Of a stretch of 64,000 bases of DNA, positions 43,341 to 55,746 are shown piece after piece. A model generated the notes under the pieces. The model did not search any database. It had not been told where the DNA came from and saw only the letters and a program-made list of their open reading frames with translations. The translations under genes were made by a program, and so were the position numbers. Positions within the stretch are counted from its first letter, which is position 1, and the number at the start of each line of letters is the position of its first letter. Origin of the DNA: Deltaproteobacteria bacterium (GTDB taxonomy: Bacteria > Desulfobacterota > Desulfobaccia > Desulfobaccales > Desulfobaccaceae); the NCBI GenBank assembly GCA_019309545.1, contig JAFDGA010000012.1:99477-163476 (forward strand), written 5' to 3'.

Positions 43341-43945
43341 GCACAGGCACCGGAAAAGGCATTGGTACGGGGTTTGGGGTGGCATTGACCTTAGCTGGCA
43401 TGGTCCTGATGGTCGGCGTGGCTTGGGCTGCTGAGGCCGGTCATGGCGGCGGTGAACATGACGCGGCCAGAATTAAAGACCTGATCTGGCGAACCGTAAA
43501 CTTTGTGGTGTTTGCCGGAATTCTAATTAAACTGGCAACCAAACCCATAAAGGAGTTCTTTGCTGGCCGCAAACAGCAGATCGCTCAGAACCTGGAGGAG
43601 TTGGAGAGCCAGAAGGCTGCAGCTGAAAAGGCTCTGGCCGAGGCCCAGGCCCGACTGGCCACCGTAGCTGAAGAGCGGGAAAAGATCATTAAAATTTTTA
43701 TCGCTGAAGGCGAAGCCGAAAAGGCTAGGATCATCGAGCGGGCCGAGCAGGCCGCGGCTCGGATCAAAGAAATGGCGGCCTTGACCATTGAGGCCGAAAC
43801 GAAAAAGGCTGCCGCTGATTTAAAACGAGAGCTGGTGGAAACGGCCGCCCAGCTTTCCGAAGGTCTGATCAAAGAACACATTACGGCCGACGACCAACAG
43901 CGGTTGGTTGATGAATACTTGACAAAGGTGGTGGAAGCCCATTGA
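43337..43945 (+). CDS. atpF: ATP synthase F0 subunit b, with extra N-terminal signal-like helix
   Basis: 202 aa, longer than E. coli b (156). Residues 10-32 form a hydrophobic segment ending in AWAAEA, which looks like a cleavable signal peptide. A His/Gly-rich linker follows, then the true b membrane helix (about 50-68, WRTVNFVVFAGILIKLA) and a long alanine-rich coiled coil that binds F1/delta. The arrangement implies a periplasmic N-terminus. It overlaps both neighbours by four bases. Confidence 0.9.
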   Translation: MSTGTGKGIGTGFGVALTLAGMVLMVGVAWAAEAGHGGGEHDAARIKDLIWRTVNFVVFAGILIKLATKPIKEFFAGRKQQIAQNLEELESQKAAAEKALAEAQARLATVAEEREKIIKIFIAEGEAEKARIIERAEQAAARIKEMAALTIEAETKKAAADLKRELVETAAQLSEGLIKEHITADDQQRLVDEYLTKVVEAH

Positions 43946-44493
43946 TTAATCTGACCATTGCCCGACGTTATGCCAAGGCTTTACTGACCATTGGCAAGGA
44001 GGATGGCCGGTATAAGGATTATGGGGAGGAACTCAGCGCTTTTGCCCATCTGCTGGAACGGGAACCAGACCTCAAAAACGCCATCATTAATCCCATTTAC
44101 AGCCAAGATGATCGCAAAAGTGTTTTGCTCCGCATTGTTGAGCTAATCAATTTATCCCCGATAGTGTCAAACTTTGTTAAACTGCTGTTCGACAAACGAC
44201 GTATTGATGCCGTGCTGGGAATCTCTCAAGTTTACCAACAGCTAGTCGATCAGTTGGAGAACGTCAGCCGTACCCAAGTAAAGACCGCGTTTCCTCTGGA
44301 CGAGACTACCTTGACCCGCATCCGTGAAACCCTGGAAAAGATTACCGGTAATACGGTAGTAATGGAGGTGGAAGAGGACCCGACGATCATCGGGGGGGTC
44401 TTGGCCCGGGCCGGAGACCTGATCTTGGACGGCAGTGTACGGACCCAACTTCAAAGTTTAACCGAATCTTTGAAAAGGAGTGAGGTTTTTTAA
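43942..44493 (+). CDS. atpH: ATP synthase F1 subunit delta
   Basis: 183 aa. It caps F1 and joins it to the b/b' stalk. The start is a TTG overlapping the atpF stop (TTGA) and gives MINLTIARRYAKALLTIGKE, the usual delta N-terminus. FVKLLFDKRRIDAVLGISQVYQQL is the conserved mid-region, and the C-terminal DPTIIGGVLARAGDLILDGSVRTQL is diagnostic. The next gene's ATG follows the stop directly. Confidence 0.95.
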   Translation: MINLTIARRYAKALLTIGKEDGRYKDYGEELSAFAHLLEREPDLKNAIINPIYSQDDRKSVLLRIVELINLSPIVSNFVKLLFDKRRIDAVLGISQVYQQLVDQLENVSRTQVKTAFPLDETTLTRIRETLEKITGNTVVMEVEEDPTIIGGVLARAGDLILDGSVRTQLQSLTESLKRSEVF

Positions 44494-46014
44494 ATGGAAA
44501 TCAGAGCTGAAGAAATCAGTCAGATCATCCGGACCCAGATCAAGGAGTACGAGACCAAGGTTGAGGTAGCCGAGACGGGGACGGTGCTCTCAGTCGGTGA
44601 TGGGATCGCCCGGGTTCATGGGGTAGAAAAATGCATGGCCATGGAATTGTTGGAATTTCCTGGCGGTATCTACGGTATTGCCCTGAACCTGGAAGAAGAT
44701 AATGTCGGCTGCGCCATCCTGGGTGAAGATATCCACATCAAGGAAGGCGATATTGTCAAACGGACCGGACGTATCGCTGAAGTACCAGTGGGTGATGCGG
44801 TTATTGGCCGCGTGCTGGACCCGGTTGGTAACCCGATAGACGGCAAGGGGCCCATCGAAGCCAAGGAGTTTCGCCGCATTGAATTAAAGGCCCCAGGGGT
44901 TATTGACCGCCAGCCGGTGAATGAGCCGATGTACACTGGCTATAAGGCCATTGATGCCATGACCCCGATTGGCCGGGGGCAGCGGGAACTGATTATCGGC
45001 GACCGCCAGATCGGCAAAACCGCGCTTTGTGTGGATTCAATCATTAACCAGAAAGAATCCGGCGTTATTTGCATTTATGTCGCCATTGGCCAGAAAAAAT
45101 CTACCGTGGCCCAGGTGGTGGACGCCTTGGAACGACACGGAGCCATGAAACATACCATCGTGATCTCGGCGACCGCCAGTGAGCCGGCCCCCCTGCAGTA
45201 TATTGCCGCTTATTCCGGCTGTACCATGGGCGAATATTACCGCGACACCAACCGTCACGCCCTGATCATTTATGATGACCTGTCCAAACAGGCTGCGGCT
45301 TATCGGCAGATTTCCCTGCTCCTGCGGCGTCCACCGGGACGGGAAGCCTATCCGGGCGACATTTTTTATAATCACTCCCGGCTCCTGGAGCGAGCGGCCA
45401 AATTAAATGACTCGCTGGGAGGAGGCTCCTTAACGGCCTTACCTATCATTGAGACCCAAGCCGGGGACGTATCGGCCTATATTCCCACCAACGTGATCTC
45501 CATTACTGACGGCCAGGTCTATCTGGAACCAGGATTGTTCTTTGCCGGGGTGCGGCCGGCGATCAACGTCGGGCTGTCGGTCTCCCGGGTCGGTGGCGCC
45601 GCCCAGGTCAAGGCCATGAAGCAGGTGGCAGGCTCACTACGTCTTGATCTGGCTCAGTATCGGGAATTGGCCGCTTTTGCGCAGTTCGGTTCGGAATTGG
45701 ACAAATCGACCCAGTTCCAGTTGAACCGAGGCATCCGGCTGGTAGAAATTCTCAAGCAGCCCCAGTATCAGCCTTTGCCCATGGAAAAAGAGATCACCAT
45801 CATCTATGCCGGAACCCGGGGATACTTAGACGAGTGGCCGGTTGAAATACTCGGCGACTACGAACGGCAACTCTACGATTTTATTGAAGGCAAGTATCCA
45901 GAGATCTTCACCGAAATCAAGGAAAAGAAAGAGATCGGCCCTGATCTGGATGAGAAGATGAAAGCTGCCCTGGGAGAATTCAAAACCGTATTCCAAGCCA
46001 GCCAGGCCGCCTGA
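44494..46014 (+). CDS. atpA: ATP synthase F1 subunit alpha
   Basis: 506 aa, non-catalytic nucleotide-binding subunit. Walker A is [15 protein letters not shown] (about 169-183), [41 protein letters not shown] sequence, the arginine finger in [19 protein letters not shown], and a C-terminal helical bundle. It starts immediately after the atpH stop, and 41 bases with GGAGG separate it from atpG. Confidence 0.98.
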   Translation: MEIRAEEISQIIRTQIKEYETKVEVAETGTVLSVGDGIARVHGVEKCMAMELLEFPGGIYGIALNLEEDNVGCAILGEDIHIKEGDIVKRTGRIAEVPVGDAVIGRVLDPVGNPIDGKGPIEAKEFRRIELKAPGVIDRQPVNEPMYTGYKAIDAMTPIGRGQRELIIGDRQIGKTALCVDSIINQKESGVICIYVAIGQKKSTVAQVVDALERHGAMKHTIVISATASEPAPLQYIAAYSGCTMGEYYRDTNRHALIIYDDLSKQAAAYRQISLLLRRPPGREAYPGDIFYNHSRLLERAAKLNDSLGGGSLTALPIIETQAGDVSAYIPTNVISITDGQVYLEPGLFFAGVRPAINVGLSVSRVGGAAQVKAMKQVAGSLRLDLAQYRELAAFAQFGSELDKSTQFQLNRGIRLVEILKQPQYQPLPMEKEITIIYAGTRGYLDEWPVEILGDYERQLYDFIEGKYPEIFTEIKEKKEIGPDLDEKMKAALGEFKTVFQASQAA

Positions 46015-46055
46015 TGACCGGGGCCACCGGCAATCAAGGAGGGTAAACTGAGGCG

Positions 46056-48367
<2,312 letters not shown>

Positions 48368-48391
48368 GCCCTTTCCGTATAAGGGGGAATC

Positions 48392-48799
48392 ATGGCAGAA
48401 AAGAGTTTGTTATTGGAGGTCGTTACTCCCGACCGCAAGGTGGTCTCCGAAGAGGTCGACATTGTCGTCGCTCCCGGTGTGGAAGGCCAGTTCGGCGTGC
48501 TGGTGAACCATATCCCCTTCCTTTCCGCCCTGGAGATTGGCGAGATGTATTACCGGAAGGGCGGCCAGGTCCAGTACCTGTTCATAGGTGGCGGCTTTGC
48601 CGAAGTGACTGGCCAGAAGGTGACGATCCTGGCCGACTCCGCTGAACGCGGCCATGAAATCGACGTCGAGCGGGCCCGGCGGGCCCGGGAACGGGCCGAA
48701 CGCCGTCTGGCTATGGGTAGAACTGCCGATATAGATTGGGCCCGGGCGGAAGCGGCCTTGCGCCGCTCTATCATGCGCATGAAGGTCGCTACCCGCTAA
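48392..48799 (+). CDS. atpC: ATP synthase F1 subunit epsilon
   Basis: 135 aa rotor subunit and intrinsic inhibitor. The beta-sandwich domain begins [24 protein letters not shown] and includes [20 protein letters not shown]; the C-terminal helical hairpin ([13 protein letters not shown]) is present. It is last in the operon; a strong terminator begins 24 bases after the stop. Confidence 0.96.
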   Translation: MAEKSLLLEVVTPDRKVVSEEVDIVVAPGVEGQFGVLVNHIPFLSALEIGEMYYRKGGQVQYLFIGGGFAEVTGQKVTILADSAERGHEIDVERARRARERAERRLAMGRTADIDWARAEAALRRSIMRMKVATR

Positions 48800-48822
48800 A
48801 TTTTCTGTTGACAATCATATAA

Positions 48823-48854
48823 AAAAAGGCAAGTCTAATAAGACTTGCCTTTTT
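48823..48854 (+). terminator. Rho-independent terminator of the atp operon
   Basis: A perfect 14-bp stem (48823-48836 with 48841-48854), AAAAAGGCAAGTCT / AGACTTGCCTTTTT, with an AATA loop and T-run. A-rich on the other side, so it could also work in reverse. Confidence 0.92.
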
Positions 48855-48925
48855 ATTTAGGCAGTTAGGCCGGATCTGCTGATGTTCATTATTATAAACA
48901 TATCTGTTAAAGATTTTGGATTCGG

Positions 48926-50302
48926 ATGATGGCTACAGAAATGTCAGAATTGGTTGCGATTGTCCTGGCCGCGGGCAAGGGCACCAGGATGAAATCGGAA
49001 CTGGCCAAGGTGCTACATCCCATCATGGGCCGCCCTATGTTGGCCTATTCCCTAGAGACCTTGAACAAATTGGGGGTTGATAAAATAATTGCCGTGGTCG
49101 GCTATCAGGCCGAGGCGGTGAAAGCCGCGTTCTCCTCTTCTCCGGTCACCTTTGTGACCCAGGAACCGCAATTAGGCACCGGCCATGCGGTCCAGGTGGC
49201 TTGCCAGGCCCTGGGCGGTTATCAAGGGTCAGTGCTGGTAGTTTGCGGTGATGTGCCGCTGTTGCCGAGCGCTTACTTGGAAGCTTTATACCATCAGCAT
49301 TGCCAAACCGGTGTGGTGGCCACCGTACTCACCGTGGAGTTGGCCGAGCCGGGCAGTTATGGCCGCATTGTTAAAGATGGTCAAGGCAATATTCTCAAAA
49401 TTGTCGAGGCCCGGGATGCCAAGCCAGAGGAATTATCAATTCGGGAAATTAACACCGGCATTTACTGCTTCCATGTGCCTTTTTTGGTTACCGCGCTGGG
49501 GAATCTGCGACCAGATAATGACCAGCAGGAACTTTATCTCACCGATGTCATCGCCCAGGCTCAGGCCCGAAATTTGCAGGTTGCCAGTCTTAGGGCACCG
49601 GAGGCCATGAGTTTTCAGGGAATCAATAACCGGGTGGATTTGGCGGTGGTCAGTCGCCAGGTGCGGCAGCAGATCAATGAGCGCCATATGCTGGCCGGAG
49701 TTACCTTGATCGACCCCGAGACCACTTACATCGAGGCCGACGTTCAGATCGGTCCGGATACAGTAATCTACCCAAATTGTTATCTGCTGGGTAGCACGAC
49801 CATCGGCCCCGGCTGTTGCCTGGAGCCCAATGTCAAGATCGCTGATAGCACTTTGGGAGCCCGGGTGATCATCAAAATGTCTACGGTGATCACCGGTAGC
49901 GTGATTGCCGATGAGGTCCAGATCGGGCCTTTTGCCCATCTGCGGCCCCAGAGTGAGATCCGGGAAAGAGCCAAGATCGGCAATTTTGTGGAAGTGAAAA
50001 AATCGCTGATCCATACTGGGGTCAAGGCCGGGCATCTCACCTACCTGGGCGATGCCGAGGTCGGCCCGGAGGTCAATGTCGGGGCCGGAACCATCACCTG
50101 TAATTATGATGGCCAGAAGAAATATCGGACCGTTATTGAAGCAGGAGCCTTTATCGGCAGTAATACCGCCCTGGTCGCCCCGGTAACCGTCGGTGCCGGA
50201 GCTTATGTGGGCGCTGGGTCCACGATTACCGAGGACGTCCCCCCTGACAAACTGGCCATCGCCCGCGGCCGCCAGGTTATAAAAGAGATCAAACCTAGGT
50301 AA
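48926..50302 (+). CDS. glmU: Bifunctional GlcN-1-P acetyltransferase / GlcNAc-1-P uridylyltransferase
   Basis: 458 aa. It makes UDP-GlcNAc for peptidoglycan and lipopolysaccharide. The N-terminal pyrophosphorylase domain has [20 protein letters not shown] (about 13-32) and VVCGDVPLL. The C-terminal left-handed beta-helix acetyltransferase starts near residue 255, with hexapeptide repeats and the acetyl-CoA region [17 protein letters not shown]. Starts at 48926 or 48929 are equally plausible. It is followed by glmS, the earlier enzyme in the same pathway, so the two form a pathway cluster. Confidence 0.96.
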   Translation: MMATEMSELVAIVLAAGKGTRMKSELAKVLHPIMGRPMLAYSLETLNKLGVDKIIAVVGYQAEAVKAAFSSSPVTFVTQEPQLGTGHAVQVACQALGGYQGSVLVVCGDVPLLPSAYLEALYHQHCQTGVVATVLTVELAEPGSYGRIVKDGQGNILKIVEARDAKPEELSIREINTGIYCFHVPFLVTALGNLRPDNDQQELYLTDVIAQAQARNLQVASLRAPEAMSFQGINNRVDLAVVSRQVRQQINERHMLAGVTLIDPETTYIEADVQIGPDTVIYPNCYLLGSTTIGPGCCLEPNVKIADSTLGARVIIKMSTVITGSVIADEVQIGPFAHLRPQSEIRERAKIGNFVEVKKSLIHTGVKAGHLTYLGDAEVGPEVNVGAGTITCNYDGQKKYRTVIEAGAFIGSNTALVAPVTVGAGAYVGAGSTITEDVPPDKLAIARGRQVIKEIKPR

Positions 50303-50310
50303 AATTATAA

Positions 50311-50380
50311 TTCACGCTAAGACGCTAAACCCACCAAGAATTAATGCTATAACTTCCCGACCCTTGCGTCTGGGCGTGAA
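50311..50380. repeat. Inverted repeat in the glmU-glmS gap
   Basis: TTCACGC (50311-50317) pairs with GCGTGAA (50374-50380), and AGACGC (50320-50325) with GCGTCT (50366-50371), with a 2x2 mismatch and a loop of about 40 bases. It resembles dispersed (AA)GACGC-type intergenic repeats. It is not a glmS ribozyme. Confidence 0.55.
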
Positions 50381-50417
50381 CAATTCCTTTCCAAATACAA
50401 AAATAAATGGGGGGTGT

Positions 50418-52247
50418 ATGTGCGGTATTGTAGGTTATCTAGGGGCCCAGCAGGCCATGCCCCTTCTGCTCGAAGGTCTGAAACGCTTGGAATATCGGGG
50501 CTATGATTCGGCCGGGATGGCGGTCATCGGCAATAACGGCCTGGAGATCCGGCGCAGTCTGGGCAAATTGAAAGAATTGGATAAATTGCTCCAGGAGTCA
50601 CCGCTGTCCGGCACCATGGGCATCGGCCATACCCGCTGGGCCACTCACGGCCGCCCCTCGGAGACCAACGCCCACCCCCATCAGGTCGGCCATATTGCCG
50701 TGGTGCACAACGGCATTATCGAGAATTACCTGGAGCTGAAGCAGAGCCTGATCCAGGAAGGGCATAGTTTTTCTTCCGAAACTGATACCGAGATTGTCTC
50801 GCAATTAATCTACAAATATAGTTGCCGGGGGGCGGATTTTGTCCAGGCGGTGCAGCTGGCGCTCAAGGAAATCCGCGGTTCCTTTGCCCTGGTGGTAATT
50901 AACGCCCGGGAACCCCGCACGCTGATTGCGACCCGCAAGGAAAGCCCGCTCATTTTAGGACTGGCGAACGGCGAATATTTTGTCGCCTCGGATATACCGG
51001 CTATTCTCCACCATACCCGGCAGGTGGTCTTCCTGGAAGACCATGACTTGGTCATCCTGAAGGACGGCGGCTTTACCCTGGAAGGCCAAGACGGCCAACC
51101 GGTGAAGCGGCCGGTGATCACCATCACCTGGAGCCCGGCCATGGCCGAGAAGGCGGGCTACAAGCATTTTATGCAAAAAGAGATCTTTGAACAGCCCCGG
51201 GCCCTGATTGATACCTTCCGCACCCGGATCGACCCCGACCAGGGGGAAATATTTCTGGAAGAATTTAAATTGGCTGATAAGGACCTGCAACAGCTTAAGA
51301 AAATCACCCTGGTGGCTTGCGGCACTTCTTACCATGCGGGGCTGGTTGGCAAATTTTTATTGGAGGATATGTGCCGTTTGCCGGTTGAGGTGGATTTGGG
51401 CTCAGAATTCCGTTATCGCAATCCCTTCGTTGATCCGCATACCCTGTTGATTCCCATCTCCCAATCCGGTGAGACCGCTGATACCCTGGCGGGCTTGAAG
51501 GAAGGCAAGGCCAAAGGAGCGCGCACCATGGCCATCTGCAATGTGGTCGGGTCATCGATTGCGCGGGAATCCGAAAACGTCTTTTATACCCATGCCGGGC
51601 CCGAGATTGGGGTGGCCTCCACCAAGGCCTTTACCACCCAACTGGTAGCCCTGTTCTTGATAAGTCTTTTTCTGGCCCGCCGGCTAGGCCGTCAGACCCA
51701 GGATCAGGTGCGGGAGCAACTGGCCAATTTGTTAAAATTGCCTACTTTAGTCCAGGAGGTTTTGGACTATGACCAGAAGTTGCGAGAAATTGGCCAGCGC
51801 TATGTCCATGCCCAGGATTTTCTCTATCTGGGCCGGGGGATCCATTATCCGATCGCCCTGGAGGGCGCCCTAAAGCTTAAGGAAATCTCCTACGTCCATG
51901 CCGAGGGCTATCCGGCCGGAGAAATGAAGCACGGCCCCATTGCTCTGATTGATGAGCATTTGCCAGTGGTGGTGTTGGCCACCCGAGGCCCGGTGTTTGA
52001 TAAAATGATGGCCAATATCGAGGAAGTAGTCGCCCGGCGAGGCCGGGTCATCGCCCTGAGCGAAGCCGACAATTACCCGGTGTATGAAAAGGTTGAAACC
52101 TTGATCCCGGTTCCGGAGACCACCCTGGCGCTGTCCCCTATTCTGCTGGTGGTACCGCTGCAACTGCTGGCTTACCATATCGCTGATCTGCGGGGCACCG
52201 ATGTTGACCAGCCACGCAATCTGGCCAAAAGCGTGACGGTGGAATAA
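50418..52247 (+). CDS. glmS: Glutamine-fructose-6-phosphate aminotransferase (isomerising)
   Basis: Makes glucosamine-6-phosphate from fructose-6-phosphate and glutamine. The ATG at 50418 is chosen because Cys2 (MCGIVGYLG) must become the N-terminal nucleophile; 609 aa, the same as E. coli. The class II amidotransferase domain (1-240) has [19 protein letters not shown]. Two SIS domains follow, with [31 protein letters not shown] and the C-terminal [14 protein letters not shown] longer frame opens at 50364 but would bury the nucleophile. Confidence 0.97.
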   Translation: MCGIVGYLGAQQAMPLLLEGLKRLEYRGYDSAGMAVIGNNGLEIRRSLGKLKELDKLLQESPLSGTMGIGHTRWATHGRPSETNAHPHQVGHIAVVHNGIIENYLELKQSLIQEGHSFSSETDTEIVSQLIYKYSCRGADFVQAVQLALKEIRGSFALVVINAREPRTLIATRKESPLILGLANGEYFVASDIPAILHHTRQVVFLEDHDLVILKDGGFTLEGQDGQPVKRPVITITWSPAMAEKAGYKHFMQKEIFEQPRALIDTFRTRIDPDQGEIFLEEFKLADKDLQQLKKITLVACGTSYHAGLVGKFLLEDMCRLPVEVDLGSEFRYRNPFVDPHTLLIPISQSGETADTLAGLKEGKAKGARTMAICNVVGSSIARESENVFYTHAGPEIGVASTKAFTTQLVALFLISLFLARRLGRQTQDQVREQLANLLKLPTLVQEVLDYDQKLREIGQRYVHAQDFLYLGRGIHYPIALEGALKLKEISYVHAEGYPAGEMKHGPIALIDEHLPVVVLATRGPVFDKMMANIEEVVARRGRVIALSEADNYPVYEKVETLIPVPETTLALSPILLVVPLQLLAYHIADLRGTDVDQPRNLAKSVTVE

Positions 52248-52254
52248 CCAATCC

Positions 52255-52273
52255 GGGCAAGCGAGCCTTGCCC
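52255..52273. terminator. Stem-loop after glmS (weak terminator candidate)
   Basis: GGGCAAG (52255-52261) pairs with CTTGCCC (52267-52273) with a 5-base loop. It lies between convergent genes but has no T-run on either side. Confidence 0.35.
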
Positions 52274-52291
52274 ATCTTCATCTGCTTATCC

Positions 52292-52576
52292 CTACTTTAG
52301 TATCAGAGCAAAGCGGGGGCGGCTGATCGACTGCTGGCGGCAGAGCGGACAGCGGGAAGGCGTCCGGAGCCGCTCCCGTTTTTTGAAGACAAAGCCGCAA
52401 TGCTGGCAGACCGCCGGAATGATCTGAAAACGGTGGCTTGGGCCTGGGGCCCGGGCAATATGGCCCAGATGATCCAGCACCTCCTTTTCAGATAACGACA
52501 GGCGCTGGGAAAGTTCTCGGATCGAAAGAGGTTGCTCCTGTAACAATTCTTTGATAGCCTGACGGGGAGTAATCAT
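52292..52576 (-). CDS. HTH and zinc-ribbon transcriptional regulator (COG3357-like)
   Basis: 94 aa. The N-terminal winged-helix-like HTH (about 3-40) has LSIRELSQRLSLSEKEVLDHLGHI. The C-terminal zinc ribbon has CQHCGFVFKKRERLRTPSRCPLC (two CxxC pairs). The domain order matches small predicted regulators seen in archaea and anaerobic bacteria. It is divergent from panE copy 2, with only 20 bases between the starts, so it could regulate it. The ligand is unknown. Confidence 0.75.
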   Translation of the reverse strand: MITPRQAIKELLQEQPLSIRELSQRLSLSEKEVLDHLGHIARAPGPSHRFQIIPAVCQHCGFVFKKRERLRTPSRCPLCRQQSISRPRFALILK

Positions 52577-52596
52577 AGTTTTAGAAAAGAGTCGGT

Positions 52597-53571
52597 ATGC
52601 GATATTTGATCATGGGAACCGGGGCGCTGGGCACGGTCTTTGGTGGTTTGCTGCAGCATGCCGGTCACCAGGTAACCTTTGGCGGTCGAGGACCCCATTT
52701 TGAACATCTAATCACCCAGGGCTTAACCGTCAACGGCATCTGGGGGCAATTCCACCTGGGGCCGGTGGCGGCTCTGCAACCTGACCAGCCCTCCCCTGAC
52801 CCTTACGATATTATTCTGCTCTGTGTAAAGTCTTTTGATACCCTAACCGCGGCTCGGGCCGTAAAGGGACTGCTGGCCCCAAATGGCCTGATCGTTTCGG
52901 TGCAAAACGGCTTGGGCAATATCGACATCCTGGCCCAGGAATTCGGCGCTGCCCGTACCATCGGGGCACGGGTAATCTTTGGGGCGGAGATCACCAAGCC
53001 CGGGGTCTCTACTGTCACGGTTTACGCTGATAGAGTGTTGCTGGGAGCCACATCCGAAGAGACTTCGCCAGCCGTTCTGGAACAGTTGGCGGCGGATCTC
53101 AACCGGGCCGGCATTCCCACCGCCATAGTAGATAATATCCTCACCCACATATGGGATAAGGTGCTTTATAACTGTGCTCTCAATCCCCTGGGAGCCATTT
53201 TGGGAGTGGCCTACGGGGCTCTGGCGGATAATCCCGCCACCCGGGATTTGATGTTGGCCCTGATCCAGGAGATTTATCAGGTAGCCGCGGCTCTGGCGAT
53301 TCCTTTAAGTCAGCCGAGCGCCACAAGCTACTTTCAGCATTTCCTGGAGAACCTGGTGCCGCCTACTGCCGCGCATCTGCCCTCCATGTTACAGGACCTC
53401 CGCCGGGGTCGGCGCACCGAAATCGATGCCTTAAACGGCGCCATCTGCCGCTATGCGGATCAATTGGGGCTGACTACCCCCTATAACCAAACCCTCTGTC
53501 ACCTGATTAGGTTTCTGGAAGCCGGATCAACTTGCCAAGGTGAGCAGAAAGCTGAGAAAAGCGCAGCATAA
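52597..53571 (+). CDS. 2-dehydropantoate 2-reductase-like protein, copy 2
   Basis: 324 aa. The Rossmann motif MGTGALGTVFGGLLQHAG is at the N-terminus. CVKSFDTLTAARAVK, QNGLGNIDIL, and the catalytic Lys/Asn segment WDKVLYNCALNPLGAILGVAYG follow, then the C-terminal SMLQDLRRGRRTEIDALNG. All hallmarks of ketopantoate reductase are present, as in the copy at 21040-21978. Which of the two serves pantothenate synthesis cannot be told from sequence; no panB, panC or panD is nearby. Confidence 0.85.
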   Translation: MRYLIMGTGALGTVFGGLLQHAGHQVTFGGRGPHFEHLITQGLTVNGIWGQFHLGPVAALQPDQPSPDPYDIILLCVKSFDTLTAARAVKGLLAPNGLIVSVQNGLGNIDILAQEFGAARTIGARVIFGAEITKPGVSTVTVYADRVLLGATSEETSPAVLEQLAADLNRAGIPTAIVDNILTHIWDKVLYNCALNPLGAILGVAYGALADNPATRDLMLALIQEIYQVAAALAIPLSQPSATSYFQHFLENLVPPTAAHLPSMLQDLRRGRRTEIDALNGAICRYADQLGLTTPYNQTLCHLIRFLEAGSTCQGEQKAEKSAA

Positions 53572-53589
53572 GCATAACTTAGCCCGTTC

Positions 53590-54033
53590 TCAAGGGATCG
53601 GGCTGGGCACTGTGTCCGGCTCGCTGACTTCGAACCTTTCCGGAATCCGCCAGGCCAGCAGATAGAGGACCTGGGAGCCATCATTGCTAAGAGCATGCGG
53701 CATCCCGGGAGGTATGATTACCATGGTCCGGTCACCGGCCAACCGTCGCTGGTGCTTTTGCCCCTGATCATCCTGCCAGACAAAGTTGCCTTCTCCGTGG
53801 AATACATAGAGCCATTCCCGCTTGTGAGGGTGCTGGTGGTTGCCCCGCACCTGGCCGGGTAATATGGACACTAAATGAAGGCTCTTGAGGATGGTTGCCC
53901 CTTCACAGGTAACAGTCGCCTCCCGGAAAGGGAAATATGCCAAACCACGCTCATCTCGTTTAATTTCATCCCTCAAGTCTAAAAATTGGGGCTGGTTGGT
54001 CTCTGTCGTCATCGGTTTTCCGATTTTCTCCAT
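53590..54033 (-). CDS. Cupin-domain protein
   Basis: 147 aa. A single cupin core (about 55-125) has metal-binding pattern GNHQHPHKREWLYVFHGEG (HxH...E) and later PPGMPHAL (His). It lies close to sugar-nucleotide epimerase/isomerase-like or WbuC-like cupins, but the substrate is not evident. The start could be 54033 or an internal ATG at 54012; neither has a clear ribosome site. It is convergent with panE copy 2, 18 bases away. Confidence 0.72.
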   Translation of the reverse strand: MEKIGKPMTTETNQPQFLDLRDEIKRDERGLAYFPFREATVTCEGATILKSLHLVSILPGQVRGNHQHPHKREWLYVFHGEGNFVWQDDQGQKHQRRLAGDRTMVIIPPGMPHALSNDGSQVLYLLAWRIPERFEVSEPDTVPSPIP

Positions 54034-54340
54034 TTTGAAGCTTAAGATATTACTCAGTTTATAAAATAAATGAATTGGGGTTAGAAAAAAACAGCTCTTG
54101 GGAGAGGGGGCTAAGGGTTGGAGACCCCTATCCCCCCTTTCTCAAACCCTCTCCCCCAACCTCTTAAGGGAGGTTGGGAGGGGAGCTAGAGGTGAGGGCC
54201 GGGGGTCCCCCCCGGCCCTCACCTCAAATTAACCTTTTAAATGCTCTGAGTGATATGACGTTGTGCATTTTAGGATAGTTATGGTAAAGTAATTTACCAT
54301 ATTGGAACCGTGATTTTATTATATCGAATCCGGAGCTTGT
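54034..54340. repeat. Intergenic region with GC-rich palindromic elements and AT-rich repeat copy 3
   Basis: 307 bases. 54097-54220 holds CTTGGGAGAGGGGGC..., CCCTCTCCC and GGCCGGGGGTCCCCC blocks able to form strong hairpins, related to those at 5.28, 20.94, 38.69 and 61.39 kb. 54226-54261 is the third copy of the dispersed AT-rich repeat (AATTAACCTTTTAAATGCTC). No gene. Confidence 0.6.
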
Positions 54341-54640
54341 ATGGCAACGATCAATGACCTGGTTCTGGTGCACATGGACCGGAAACCAGCTTTTTTTGCC
54401 CGCATCAATGATATCACTCCTGATGTTAAACGGGGCTGGTACCAGGTCGAACTGCTGGTCCTGGGGATTCCCCTGCGGAGTATATTTTGGATCCTGGAAG
54501 ATGTGCAAATAAATGGCCAAGAATTTACCATGGGGGGAACCCCTGTGCGTCTGGAGCTAATCCCTCCAAAGCCTCCTCCCTTACAGTCGCCCCCGGAACC
54601 CGAAGCTAAAGCCAGGGTAATCCCTCTGAAGCGGAAGTAG
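54341..54640 (+). CDS. Small protein with SH3-like beta domain, unknown function
   Basis: 99 aa, not recognised. Residues 5-65 alternate beta strands (LVLVHMDRKPAFFARINDI, GWYQVELLVLGIPLRSIFWILEDVQING), suggesting a small barrel. Residues 72-99 are a proline-rich basic tail (PPKPPPLQSPPEPEAKAR). GGAG lies about 8 bases before the ATG. No membrane segment. It is tail-to-tail with the methyltransferase gene. Confidence 0.62.
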   Translation: MATINDLVLVHMDRKPAFFARINDITPDVKRGWYQVELLVLGIPLRSIFWILEDVQINGQEFTMGGTPVRLELIPPKPPPLQSPPEPEAKARVIPLKRK

Positions 54641-54679
54641 CGGCCACTAAATCGGTGTCTGAAAAAGAGCTCAGACCGG

Positions 54680-55564
54680 TTAATATTCCTGGAACTGATA
54701 CATCCAGTGTCGTTGCCAGGCAGGAATTTTGCGCAGCAGGAAGAGAAATTTGAGGTAATAGAGATAACGGTGGCGGCAGATGGCCTGCCATACCTGAAAG
54801 GGGTGGGCGGGGTCGAGGGAGGGGATCTGGACCTGGCTGGCCCGGGCCAGTACCAAAAAACTATCCCGCCTGAAAACTCTGGTTCTTTCAACCTGCCAGC
54901 CGGCCTTGAGCAGCATCCAGGTTAGGGTCTGAGGGGTAAAATAAAAGTTGTGCGGGATCGAGAACACCCGCCGCGGCCCCACTTTGGGGACAAGAATATT
55001 GGGCGTTTCCAGGAAAAGCCGTCCCCCCGGGGCGGCCAGAGAGCGGGCCGTGATCAAGAATTTTAGGGGGTCTGGAAAGTGCTCAATGACATGCGAGGCC
55101 AGGATCAGGTCGAACTGCTGACCGGATAAATCTAGTTCTTCGAACCGCCCCGTTACCATGGTAAGTCCAAATTGCCGGCGAGCATATTCGGCCTGTTGGG
55201 GGTCCGGCTCCACTCCCAAGATCTGAACCCCTTGTTGTTGCAACCCCGCGCTGAGGACGCCCAACCCGGCCCCGACCTCCAAGCCCATCAGGCCGGGGCG
55301 CACCCAGGGCTTGAGAAAATCGTGCTGGTAGACGGCCCGGCGTTGCACCCGGCGCCGATGACGAGCATCCATCGGTGCATTAGTGTGCAGTTGCCGCGCG
55401 CTTAGGCCCAAGGCCATCCGGTCCTGGTCTTCGACTACCGGGTTATGATAGACTAACCCGCAACCCGGGCATAGGACCGTGGTGACGGTCAGAGTTAGGA
55501 AAGACCTTTGATGCACTCGGCGGGTATGGTCCTGCTCACACAGGGGGCAATTTATCAGGCGCAA
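54680..55564 (-). CDS. Class I SAM-dependent methyltransferase with N-terminal zinc ribbon
   Basis: 294 aa. The N-terminal CxxC...CxxC (CPLCEQD and LCPGCGLVYHNP, about 6-40) zinc ribbon precedes a Methyltransf_23-like domain: motif I LEVGAGLGVLSAGLQ (about 95-109), acidic GVEPDPQQ, and LILASHVIEHFPDPLKFL. This architecture is common in surface-polysaccharide and natural-product clusters (C-methyltransferase-like), but no sugar genes adjoin it. It is divergent from the B12 radical SAM gene with about 180 bases between, so co-regulation is possible. Confidence 0.83.
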   Translation of the reverse strand: MRLINCPLCEQDHTRRVHQRSFLTLTVTTVLCPGCGLVYHNPVVEDQDRMALGLSARQLHTNAPMDARHRRRVQRRAVYQHDFLKPWVRPGLMGLEVGAGLGVLSAGLQQQGVQILGVEPDPQQAEYARRQFGLTMVTGRFEELDLSGQQFDLILASHVIEHFPDPLKFLITARSLAAPGGRLFLETPNILVPKVGPRRVFSIPHNFYFTPQTLTWMLLKAGWQVERTRVFRRDSFLVLARASQVQIPSLDPAHPFQVWQAICRHRYLYYLKFLFLLRKIPAWQRHWMYQFQEY

Positions 55565-55746
55565 AAAACTCTCTCTGGGGCCGACCGGATAGGGGGAGCG
55601 ACTGCTCAGTTCCCGATCCTAAATTGACTTATATCGTAATACAATGCCGCCGTCGGGTCAAATTTTTTATTGATTTTTCCAATCTTAGGATTTAGTAAAA
55701 TAGGATAGAGCTACCGGCACCGCGGTGGCAAGGAGGAAAACAGCCA

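Noticed and set aside
50303..50417. glmS ribozyme upstream of glmS
   Set aside because: The gap is only about 115 bases and shows an inverted repeat rather than the ribozyme core; the ribozyme is mainly known from Firmicutes.
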